NCBI GenBank assembly: GCA_015663225.1
Contig: DQSO01000105.1
Location: 1-5,968 of the forward strand
Source: Campylobacterales bacterium
GTDB taxonomy: Bacteria; Campylobacterota; Campylobacteria; Campylobacterales; QNZT01
Length of the DNA: 5,968 nt
Reading direction: 5' to 3'
Positions 1-5,881 of the stretch are shown in pieces (the first letter of the stretch is position 1; each line of letters starts with the position of its first letter). The position numbers and the translations under genes were made by a program. The notes beneath the pieces were generated by a model. It had not been told where the DNA came from and searched no databases. It worked only from the letters and a program-made list of their open reading frames with translations.

Positions 1-1143
1 AATAGATCTCTTATCATGTGAAGTTTTTACTTTGTTTGGATCAAAGATTATAAGATTGGCATCATTTCCTTTTTCTATAGAGTTTGAAACTCCTAAGATA
101 TTTGAAGGGTTTGTGCAAGTTAGAGATTGTAACTTTTGCATTGAAATGGTACTATTTTGAACTAAGTTGGTATATAAGAGTGGAAGAAAATCTTCAAGCT
201 CATCTATCCCAAACTTTGCAAGTTCAAATGGTAGATCTTTATGTATGATTGATTTTGGAGAAAATAGAGATGTTATAGTGTCTATCATGTCAGATTGAAG
301 TGCATCTATTAGAAGTTCTCTTTGTTTGTTTGTTCTTAGGGGTGGAGTTATCTTTGCATAGGTGTTAAAGTTTTCACATGATAGGTCGGTTTTTAGTAGG
401 TGGTGTATGGATACTTCACTATAAAGTTCCTTAAAATCTTTTTTCTCATTTGCTATAATATCTAGTGATTTTCTTGTTGAGATTGATTGAAAAAGTGTTT
501 TTGATTTGTAGTATGAGCTTAGAGATGCTACCTTTGCAACTTCACTTATCTCTCCTATTTTCAAAATACCTGGTAATCCTAGCTTATTTGATAGTATACT
601 CTCATTTATAACTCCATCTTTATTTAAAGCTCTATTTTGACAAAATATAAATAATGGTACTTTATGCATAAGTGAGTATTGAGCAAGACGACGAAGGTTG
701 TTGGTTGATATATCAGAGTTTTCAGATATAACTTTTGCTCCACTTTTTAACAAGATAGATATGTCGTTTAACTTCTCTTGGGTATTTAATCCTTTGATAT
801 TTAGCAAAATATTTATCTTTCTTGTTTTAAGATTTTGCTCTAATAGTTGAAAAAATGTATCTTGATCAGCTCTTGGTTCAAAGTCACAGTTTAAAACTAG
901 AGTTGTGATACCAGCATTTATAGCTCTTTTTTCTAGCTCATCTATATTTTTTAGATTTAGTTTATCATCTTTTAATCTTATGTTCAGATCAACTAAACCA
1001 GGAAGAAGATAGTTTTGTTTTGCATCGATGATTTCATGATTTTCTTTACTGATATTTGAGTTAACTTCTACAATCTTATCATCGTTTATTAGAACATCAA
1101 CTATAGTTTCATCAACTAGTTTGGCATCTTTTATAAGCATCAT
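1..1143 (-). CDS. Dihydroorotase-family (PyrC-like) protein, probably non-catalytic; C-terminus cut by window edge
   Basis: Reading the minus strand gives 381 codons without a stop, starting at an ATG ATG pair (1143 or 1140). An AAAGG at 1149-1153 lies 5 or 8 nt upstream, so the second ATG may be preferred. The protein aligns along its length with type I dihydroorotases (amidohydrolase TIM barrel of pyrimidine synthesis): LPGLVD near residue 47, a GVINES/LGLPGI stretch at 177-193, IHHLLKTD at 246-253, ITPPLR at 265-270 and a late G.DANLIIFDP at 359-369. About 30-50 residues should lie beyond the window. The catalytic residues are lost: the HxH of the VDxHxHLR motif reads N54/R56, the HCED histidine is F167, the HxST histidine is S220 and the TDHAPH aspartate is L293. 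It is therefore best read as a degenerate paralogue, comparable to the inactive PyrC' subunits that scaffold aspartate carbamoyltransferase in some bacteria. Family assignment is strong; the scaffolding role is inferred. Confidence 0.85.
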   Translation of the reverse strand, partial: MMLIKDAKLVDETIVDVLINDDKIVEVNSNISKENHEIIDAKQNYLLPGLVDLNIRLKDDKLNLKNIDELEKRAINAGITTLVLNCDFEPRADQDTFFQLLEQNLKTRKINILLNIKGLNTQEKLNDISILLKSGAKVISENSDISTNNLRRLAQYSLMHKVPLFIFCQNRALNKDGVINESILSNKLGLPGILKIGEISEVAKVASLSSYYKSKTLFQSISTRKSLDIIANEKKDFKELYSEVSIHHLLKTDLSCENFNTYAKITPPLRTNKQRELLIDALQSDMIDTITSLFSPKSIIHKDLPFELAKFGIDELEDFLPLLYTNLVQNSTISMQKLQSLTCTNPSNILGVSNSIEKGNDANLIIFDPNKVKTSHDKRSI

Positions 1144-1186
1144 GTGAACCTTTACAAAAATTTATAAGTTGATTTTACTATAAAGT

Positions 1187-1195
1187 TGTTATAAT
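1187..1195 (+). promoter_or_regulatory. Extended -10 promoter of the cyclophilin gene
   Basis: TGTTATAAT is a perfect TGnTATAAT extended -10 element, 27 nt before the cyclophilin ATG. A TTGATT at 1169-1174 is a poor -35 with only 15 bp spacing, in keeping with the weak -35 conservation of Campylobacterota promoters. The same 79-bp gap must also hold the leftward promoter of the dihydroorotase-like gene. AT-rich -10 candidates exist there on the minus strand (1161-1166 and 1172-1177), but none stands out. Confidence 0.6.
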
Positions 1196-1222
1196 CTTGC
1201 TCTAAAATATTAAGGGGAAAAT

Positions 1223-1702
1223 ATGTTAAAAGATTATGATATTTCTAAGGAAAACTTAGAAGATGTGAACTATGCTCTTATGCATACTGATAAGGGTGAT
1301 ATAAAGATAAAACTATATAAAGATGAAGCACCAATAGCTGTTTCTAACTTTGCACACCTAATTCGTGAGGGCTTTTATGATGGTTTGAACTTTCATAGAG
1401 TTATAGCTGGATTTATGGCTCAAGGTGGTTGCCCTAGTGGAACTGGTACTGGTGGACCTGGTTGGTGTATCAAGTGTGAGTGTGATACAAATACAAGTAA
1501 GCATAGAAGAGGAACACTATCTATGGCTCATGCAGGAAGAGATAGTGGTGGAAGTCAGTTTTTCTTATGTTTTGTAGATTGTCCTCATCTTGATGGAGTT
1601 CATACAGTATTTGGTGCTATTGAACTTGATGATGAGAGTAGTTTTGAAGTGTTAGATAATATTAGTCAATTTGATAAAATCAACAAGGTAGAGCTAGTTT
1701 AG
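1223..1702 (+). CDS. ppiB: Cyclophilin-type peptidyl-prolyl cis-trans isomerase (PpiB type)
   Basis: This 159-residue single-domain cyclophilin would catalyse cis-trans isomerisation of X-Pro bonds and assist protein folding. There is no signal peptide, so it should act in the cytoplasm. Start: ATG with AAGGGGA at 1212-1218, 4 nt upstream. Visible hallmarks are the substrate-binding FHRVI with catalytic R59, FMAQGG (residues 64-69), GTGTGGPGW (73-81), LSMAHAG (99-105), GGSQFF (109-114) and LDGVHTVFG (123-131). The GGCP...GTGTGGPG..IKCE pattern resembles Bacillus subtilis PpiB. The position of human CypA Trp121 (cyclosporin contact) is His122, which in other bacterial cyclophilins goes with weak cyclosporin binding. 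It is rich in cysteine for its size: C70, C82, C85, C87, C116 and C120. The next gene follows after 50 nt and has its own -10, so co-transcription is possible but not required. Confidence 0.95.
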   Translation: MLKDYDISKENLEDVNYALMHTDKGDIKIKLYKDEAPIAVSNFAHLIREGFYDGLNFHRVIAGFMAQGGCPSGTGTGGPGWCIKCECDTNTSKHRRGTLSMAHAGRDSGGSQFFLCFVDCPHLDGVHTVFGAIELDDESSFEVLDNISQFDKINKVELV

Positions 1703-1728
1703 TTAACTATCTATACATAATATTTTCT

Positions 1729-1734
1729 TATAAT
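1729..1734 (+). promoter_or_regulatory. Possible -10 box for the DUF255 gene
   Basis: TATAAT lies 18 nt before the upstream ATG (1753), in the 50-nt gap after the cyclophilin gene. There is no clear -35 and no terminator hairpin between the two genes. This promoter may supplement read-through from the cyclophilin promoter. If transcription starts here, the leader to the first ATG is only about 10 nt. Confidence 0.4.
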
Positions 1735-1752
1735 ACTTTTTAAGGAGATATT

Positions 1753-3738
1753 ATGTATAAAATTATTATTACATATATCTTACTGATTTTATCGGGGGAT
1801 ATTATGAGTGCAAACCAACTTAAAAATTCAACATCACCATATCTTTTACAACATAAGAATAATCCAGTAGAGTGGTATGAATGGGGTGAAGAGGCATTTA
1901 AAAAAGCTAAAAAAGAGAATAAATTTATATTTTTGTCTATTGGGTATAGTACTTGCCACTGGTGTCATGTTATGGCTAGGGAAAGTTTTGAAGATACGGA
2001 AGTTGCAAAGATTTTAAATGAGAATTATATATCCATAAAAGTAGACAAAGAGCAACTTCCTCACATAGATAACTACTATCAACTAGCTTACCGACTTGTA
2101 AATAAAAAAGGTGGAGGTTGGCCACTTACTGTTATATTAACTCCTAAAATAAAACCATTTTTTTTAGCTACTTATATACCTAAGAGTGAAGGGTATGGAT
2201 CAAGAGGTTTGATAGATATACTAAATAGTTTTTCTTCGCATGATAAGAAGCAAATAGATGATAGTGCAGAGATAATTTCTAACATGATAGATGGTTATCA
2301 AAATAGTAAATCTAAGTCTGTTAAGTTAGATAGTTTGATAGTTAAAAAGGCGATTGCTGGACATAAAAAAAACTATGATTTTAGATATAAAGGTATAGGA
2401 AATAGACCAAAGTTTCCACAAGCAAGTTCTATTGATTCGATGCTTTGGTTGTATCAACTCTCACTTAATAAGTTGGCTTTTGAGATGGCAACAGATATGT
2501 TAAGTGCTATGGCAAATGGTGGGATTTATGATCAGATAGATGGGGGATTTTACAGATATAGTGTAGATGAAAGATGGGAGATACCACATTTTGAAAAGAT
2601 GCTTTATACAAATGGAGAGCTTATTTCAACTTATGTAAAAGCTTATCATGTGAAAAAAAATCCTCTATATAAAAAAGTTATTGATGAGAGTATAGAAGAG
2701 ATTGATAGAAGATTTTTGTATCAGGATTTGTATTTTAGTGCTAGTAATGCTGATAGTAAAAATGCTAAAGGGGAGGAGGAAGAGGGGTATTTTTTTGTAT
2801 ATGATTATGAAACAACTTATGAGTATTTGGAAAAAAATGGTATTTCTAAATCTGATATAAATGAGAGTATGCATTATTTTGGGATAGTTGAGGATGGTAA
2901 CTATGATGGGGATATGAGCAACCCTCATGTTACAACTGCTATAAAACCAAAAGCTTACACGGAAGTTTTATCACTTTTAAAAGAGATGAGAGAGGCAAAA
3001 TCGTATCCATTTATAGATAAAAAAATCAATACTGCATGGAATGCGATGATGATAAAAAGTAAGTTTGAAGCTGGATATATAAAAAGTGCAAAAAAATCTC
3101 TTGATGCACTTTTGAATTTGATGTATAAAAATGCTGTTTTGTATCATCAGACCTTGTTGCCAAACAAACCTAAACAAGAGGGACTGCTTGAAGATTATGC
3201 TTTTTTGGCTGATTGTCTATTTATCGCCTATCAAGTCACTTTGGATAAAGAGTATTTGGAGTTGTTTAGAAGTTTGACAAGAAAAAGTGTAGAGCTATTT
3301 TATAAAGAAGAGAGATGGAGAGAGTCTACTGATAGCTTTGTAACTTTTGCAACTTTAGAGGATAATAACTATGCAAGTGAACTTAGTATAAATCTTGAAA
3401 ATATTTTGAAACTCTCTGTTGTTGATGCAGATTTTAAACTTCAATCTATTGTAAAAAAGACTATCTCTGATTTTTCACAGCTTATTAATAGTTATCCATC
3501 TTATTATCCAAATGCTTCAAAGGTCGCTATCATGTTAAAACAAGATATGTTATTTATAAAGTCTTCAAAGAAAAATCTTGACATGATAGATGTGCATAAA
3601 CTCTCATATCCGTTTGTCTATAAGCTAGAGAGCGATAAAGATGACTATCTTCTTTGTGGATTAGAGAGTTGTTTTAGTGTTAGTAAAGATTTAAAAACTA
3701 TTATAGAGGCTATTGAGAAGTTACATCCCTCTCATTGA
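1753..3738 (+). CDS. Thioredoxin-like DUF255/YyaL-family protein (SSP411-like)
   Basis: The protein has 661 residues from the first ATG, or 644 from an in-frame ATG at 1804. The N-terminal third is the family's thioredoxin-like domain: [18 protein letters not shown] (28-45), [11 protein letters not shown] with the C68-H-W-C71 redox motif (64-74), ESFED (77-81) and [11 protein letters not shown] (121-131). The rest is the alpha/alpha-barrel, glycosidase-like region: GGFYRYSVD (264-272), PHFEKMLY (278-285), GEEEEGYF (340-347), a TAWNAMMI match to the usual TSWNGLMI (427-434) and [10 protein letters not shown] (478-487). No reaction is established for this widespread family; it is sometimes annotated as N-acylglucosamine 2-epimerase-like or thioredoxin-related. 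The family normally begins close to M18 (MSANQLKN...), which favours 1804. Both ATGs have ribosome binding sites (AAGGAG 1742-1747; GGGGGA 1794-1799). Using 1753 adds a 17-residue hydrophobic segment that could anchor or export the protein. The usual DREERPD reads DKEQLPH (98-104). The 3' end overlaps the convergent repressor gene by 18 bp. Confidence 0.9.
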   Translation: MYKIIITYILLILSGDIMSANQLKNSTSPYLLQHKNNPVEWYEWGEEAFKKAKKENKFIFLSIGYSTCHWCHVMARESFEDTEVAKILNENYISIKVDKEQLPHIDNYYQLAYRLVNKKGGGWPLTVILTPKIKPFFLATYIPKSEGYGSRGLIDILNSFSSHDKKQIDDSAEIISNMIDGYQNSKSKSVKLDSLIVKKAIAGHKKNYDFRYKGIGNRPKFPQASSIDSMLWLYQLSLNKLAFEMATDMLSAMANGGIYDQIDGGFYRYSVDERWEIPHFEKMLYTNGELISTYVKAYHVKKNPLYKKVIDESIEEIDRRFLYQDLYFSASNADSKNAKGEEEEGYFFVYDYETTYEYLEKNGISKSDINESMHYFGIVEDGNYDGDMSNPHVTTAIKPKAYTEVLSLLKEMREAKSYPFIDKKINTAWNAMMIKSKFEAGYIKSAKKSLDALLNLMYKNAVLYHQTLLPNKPKQEGLLEDYAFLADCLFIAYQVTLDKEYLELFRSLTRKSVELFYKEERWRESTDSFVTFATLEDNNYASELSINLENILKLSVVDADFKLQSIVKKTISDFSQLINSYPSYYPNASKVAIMLKQDMLFIKSSKKNLDMIDVHKLSYPFVYKLESDKDDYLLCGLESCFSVSKDLKTIIEAIEKLHPSH

Positions 3739-4377
3739 GCCTACAACTTTTCCGATGATCTCAACATGTTCACTTTGTACTGTTTCTACACTATAAAGTG
3801 AATTATCAGAGATGAGGTCTATACTTCCATCACTTTTTAGAAGTAGTCTTTTTACAAATAGACCTACATCAGTAGATATTGCAAAAATCCCACTTTTTGT
3901 TATATCTTTGATAGTTCTGTTTAAAAAGATTATATCTCCATCGTGAAGTGTTGGCTCCATCGAGTCGCCTAGAACATTTATCGCATCTATGTTTTTAGCT
4001 TCTCGTATTCCACCTATCATGTCAAGCATATATCCGTCAAGAGTAAGTTCTTGGGTATCTTTATCATAGTTAAAAGCTCCACCACCAGCACTTGCATATA
4101 TATCTCCAAAGTATCTTATATTTGCATATTTTTGAGTCTCTTCTTCTAGGCTTCTTGTTGATTGGTTGTATAGAAGCCAGTTTATAGAGATTTTTCTATG
4201 TGCGCAAAAGTCTAAGATATTGTTTAGAGGGAGTGAACCTCTTTTTTTCATAGTTGCAAATGAGAGTTGTTTTATATCAAGTGCTTTTGCTACATCTTTA
4301 TCAAAAATTTTTTTCAATCCTAGCTCTGCTGAGAGAATATCTTTAATTTTTGGTAAAACATCATCTAAAGTTAGCAT
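3721..4377 (-). CDS. CI-like HTH / S24 peptidase (LexA/UmuD-type) transcriptional repressor
   Basis: This 218-residue protein starts at an ATG preceded by AAGGAG (4383-4388 on the complement, 5 nt spacing). Residues 1-72 match the phage CI-type helix-turn-helix domain ([20 protein letters not shown], then a conserved INWLL at 65-69). Residues 88-218 are an S24 autoprotease/dimerisation domain: ASAGGG (95-100) offers an Ala97-Gly98 scissile bond, [12 protein letters not shown] (137-148) carries nucleophile S139, and FVKRLLL (174-180) carries general base K176. The Ser-Lys spacing of 37 equals that of LexA (S119/K156) and UmuD (S60/K97). The Ala-Gly to Ser distance is 42, slightly longer than the 35-38 in LexA, UmuD and lambda CI. 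It is transcribed away from a small ORF plus Y-family polymerase and probably represses both directions. It is not LexA itself, whose DNA-binding domain is a different winged helix. Whether it self-cleaves with RecA is inferred from the residues. Confidence 0.88.
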   Translation of the reverse strand: MLTLDDVLPKIKDILSAELGLKKIFDKDVAKALDIKQLSFATMKKRGSLPLNNILDFCAHRKISINWLLYNQSTRSLEEETQKYANIRYFGDIYASAGGGAFNYDKDTQELTLDGYMLDMIGGIREAKNIDAINVLGDSMEPTLHDGDIIFLNRTIKDITKSGIFAISTDVGLFVKRLLLKSDGSIDLISDNSLYSVETVQSEHVEIIGKVVGSMRGM

Positions 4378-4429
4378 TTTTGCTCCTTTTTTGTAAAAAT
4401 TGTTAAAAAATATGTCATTTTGAAATATT

Positions 4430-4438
4430 ATTGTACCA
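4430..4438 (-). promoter_or_regulatory. Extended -10 promoter of the S24 repressor
   Basis: On the minus strand this reads TGGTACAAT, a TGn extended -10 with one mismatch from TATAAT, about 52 nt upstream of the repressor ATG. It overlaps the -35 position of the rightward promoter, so RNA polymerase or a bound repressor could not occupy the two independently. Confidence 0.5.
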
Positions 4439-4460
4439 AAAGATTTATTTAATGTATAAT
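4431..4460 (+). promoter_or_regulatory. Promoter of the small ORF - polymerase operon
   Basis: TATAAT at 4455-4460 with TTGTAC at 4431-4436 as a partial -35 (18 bp spacer). The -10 ends 33 nt before the small-ORF ATG. The -35 coincides with the leftward -10 of the repressor. Confidence 0.55.
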
Positions 4461-4464
4461 AAAT
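4443..4464. promoter_or_regulatory. Inverted repeat over the rightward -10, candidate operator
   Basis: ATTTATT (4443-4449) and AATAAAT (4458-4464) are perfect 7-bp inverted arms separated by 8 bp. They enclose the start of the TATAAT box. Size and placement suit a dimeric CI-like repressor. The arms are entirely A/T in an AT-rich region, so chance occurrence is quite possible. Confidence 0.3.
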
Positions 4465-4493
4465 TCAGAAAATAACAACAAAAAGGACAAAAT

Positions 4494-4595
4494 ATGAAAA
4501 TTTGTAACATTGTAAGCATGATAGATGCTCATATAGATTTAGTTTTAACAAAAATAGAAGAGGCACTTTTACTACTTAACCGTAAACTATTGTGA
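4494..4595 (+). CDS. Small 33-residue ORF translationally coupled to the polymerase
   Basis: ATG at 4494 is preceded by AAGGA at 4483-4487 with 6 nt spacing, and TGA at 4593-4595 overlaps the polymerase GTG start in a GTGA junction. The peptide begins MKICNIVSMIDAH and continues as a leucine-rich stretch ending in LLLLNRKLL. Acidic and basic residues are interspersed (D11, D15, K20, E22, E23, R30, K31), which suggests an amphipathic helix rather than a membrane segment. I do not recognise a family. It is the first cistron of the operon and holds the only good ribosome binding site in it, so it may serve as a leader cistron that loads ribosomes onto the polymerase, or as a small partner or regulator. 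It is in a different frame from the polymerase, so it is not an N-terminal extension. Confidence 0.6.
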   Translation: MKICNIVSMIDAHIDLVLTKIEEALLLLNRKLL

Positions 4596-5854
4596 TTTTA
4601 CATCTTGATTTAGATGCTTTTTTTGTTTCAGCTCATAGGGTTGATGATAAAACTCTTCTTGGAATACCTGTTGTAGTTGGTGGAAGAAGTGATCCTTTTA
4701 TCTTTGATAAGGGATTTAATAGAACTAGAGTTAGTTGCGATAATAGTGGTGCATTTGTACCTCCTTTGTTTGAACGAGATAAAGAGGCTACTTTTGAGAG
4801 TTTTTTTAAAGAGGGTGATAGACTTCGGGGTATTGTGATAACTTGCAGTTATGAAGCAAGAGAGTTGGGTATCAAAACAGGTATGAGTATACGAGAGGCT
4901 CTTAGTATCTGCCCTAAGTTAAAAGTTTTACCACCAAATCACACTCTTTATCATAGTTATTCTAAAGCTTTACACGATTGGATAGGGTTACAAATACCAG
5001 TTATTGAGCAGTATAGTATAGATGAGTTTTTTGCTGATGTTAGTGGTTGGGTAGAGGAAGATGATATTTTAGAGTTCGCGATAAGGATTAAAGAAGATAT
5101 TTTAAAAGAGTTTGGTCTTCCCATATCTATAGGGATAGCAAGAAGTAAGTGGATAGCTAAGTTTGCAACTTCTTATGCAAAACCTTATGGTGTAAAGATG
5201 ATACTACCTGATGAGTTAGAAAAGTATTTGGATGTTCCTGTTGAAGTTTTTCCAGGGATTGGTAGGGCATTTACTAAAAAGCTACATGAGTATAAAAAGT
5301 TTACTCTACTTGATATAAAAAACTCTAAAGCCCTTTTATACTCATTTAAAAAAAATGGAAGAGATATATATGATAGAGTTTGTGGACTTGAAAGAGAGAA
5401 GGTAGTTCCAAGGGGCATGAGAGAGTCTATTGGTATTTCTCGTACTTTTGATGCGATAGAAGATAGGCAAGAGTTGGAGCGACGAGCTGTGATACTCTCT
5501 CGTCATTTGGTATTTATGATTGCACAGCTTGATATTAAACCTACAACTTTGTATTTTGGTATTAGTTATGAGTATGCAAGTAGTAAAAAGCAGGTAACAT
5601 TCAATAGGATTTTCAATGAAGTTTTTTTTGCAGGACTTTGTTTGGATATGTTTAGAGAAGTTGATATTTATAAAAATTCAAAAGTTATAAAAATATCTAT
5701 AAATCTTAGAAACTTTGTACAAAATCAAAAGAGTGAGTATTCATTGTTTGAGTATGAGAAGGATAGAAAATATAAAAAACTTTTAGACTCAACAACTAAG
5801 ATGAGAGAAAAATATGGTATTGATATTTTAAGATTGGCAAAAGAGATAAGCTAA
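4592..5854 (+). CDS. Y-family translesion DNA polymerase (DinB/UmuC-like)
   Basis: This 420-residue protein starts at GTG. An in-frame TAA at 4583-4585 rules out any upstream ATG/GTG/TTG start, and LDLDAFF must be retained. Family residues are visible: catalytic D6 in LDLDAFF with steric-gate F11, CSYEARELGIKTGM (85-98), and SIDEFFADVSG with D144/E145 (142-152). Also visible are ISIGIARSKWIAKFAT (178-193), a helix-hairpin-helix VFPGIGRAFTKKL (219-231) and a little finger beginning near RESIGISRTF (277-286). EYSLF (382-386) sits where UmuC carries its QLNLF clamp-binding motif. It would copy past damaged template bases with low fidelity. The length matches UmuC (422) more than DinB (351), but the little finger looks DinB-like, so I leave the symbol open. 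Between VVVGG (27-31) and CSYEAR there are about 43 more residues than in E. coli DinB. No Shine-Dalgarno precedes the GTG, so translation probably depends on the overlapping small ORF. A divergent S24 repressor is the likely regulator. Confidence 0.93.
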   Translation: MILHLDLDAFFVSAHRVDDKTLLGIPVVVGGRSDPFIFDKGFNRTRVSCDNSGAFVPPLFERDKEATFESFFKEGDRLRGIVITCSYEARELGIKTGMSIREALSICPKLKVLPPNHTLYHSYSKALHDWIGLQIPVIEQYSIDEFFADVSGWVEEDDILEFAIRIKEDILKEFGLPISIGIARSKWIAKFATSYAKPYGVKMILPDELEKYLDVPVEVFPGIGRAFTKKLHEYKKFTLLDIKNSKALLYSFKKNGRDIYDRVCGLEREKVVPRGMRESIGISRTFDAIEDRQELERRAVILSRHLVFMIAQLDIKPTTLYFGISYEYASSKKQVTFNRIFNEVFFAGLCLDMFREVDIYKNSKVIKISINLRNFVQNQKSEYSLFEYEKDRKYKKLLDSTTKMREKYGIDILRLAKEIS

Positions 5855-5873
5855 GGGGCTTTATGGCCCCTTA
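5852..5873. terminator. GC-rich hairpin after the polymerase, probable (bidirectional) terminator
   Basis: TAAGGGGC (5852-5859) and GCCCCTTA (5866-5873) form a perfect 8-bp stem with a 6-nt loop. The left arm includes the polymerase stop codon TAA. No uninterrupted T run follows on either strand, although TTATTTTAT occurs 8 nt further on the plus strand. The right arm can also pair with the AAAAGGG that follows (5873-5879). It lies between convergent genes, as expected for a shared terminator, but is not a canonical intrinsic one. Confidence 0.5.
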
Positions 5874-5881
5874 AAAGGGAG

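Noticed and set aside
1163..1188. Direct repeat TATAAGTTG / TATAAAGTTG in the divergent gap
   Set aside because: The copies are imperfect, the GTTG cores are 17 bp apart (not a whole number of helical turns), and they are AT-rich, so chance similarity around promoter boxes is likely.
2665..3177. Two minus-strand open frames (2665-2928 and 2977-3177)
   Set aside because: They lie wholly inside the well-supported DUF255 coding region, and their translations are low-complexity Ile/Phe/Ser-rich as expected of antisense frames.
3721..4377. Naming the repressor LexA
   Set aside because: The N-terminal domain matches the CI-type HTH with an INWLL-like end, not the LexA winged helix, and the only visible target is the adjacent operon.
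4166..4396. Plus-strand open frame opposite the repressor's N-terminus
   Set aside because: It is antisense to the conserved HTH domain, has no ribosome binding site and shows no recognisable protein pattern.
4382..4487. Inverted repeat of TCCTTTTT-type sequence at both ends of the repressor-polymerase intergenic region
   Set aside because: It is simply the two A-rich Shine-Dalgarno sites of divergent genes facing opposite ways.
5185..5418. Minus-strand open frame inside the polymerase
   Set aside because: It overlaps the helix-hairpin-helix and little-finger coding sequence, and its Ser/Phe-rich translation looks like a complement artefact.
4494..5854. Small ORF as the N-terminus of a frameshifted, longer polymerase
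   Set aside because: The polymerase family N-terminus (LDLDAFF within the first 11 residues) is complete from the GTG, and the two frames differ with a clean GTGA junction typical of coupling.
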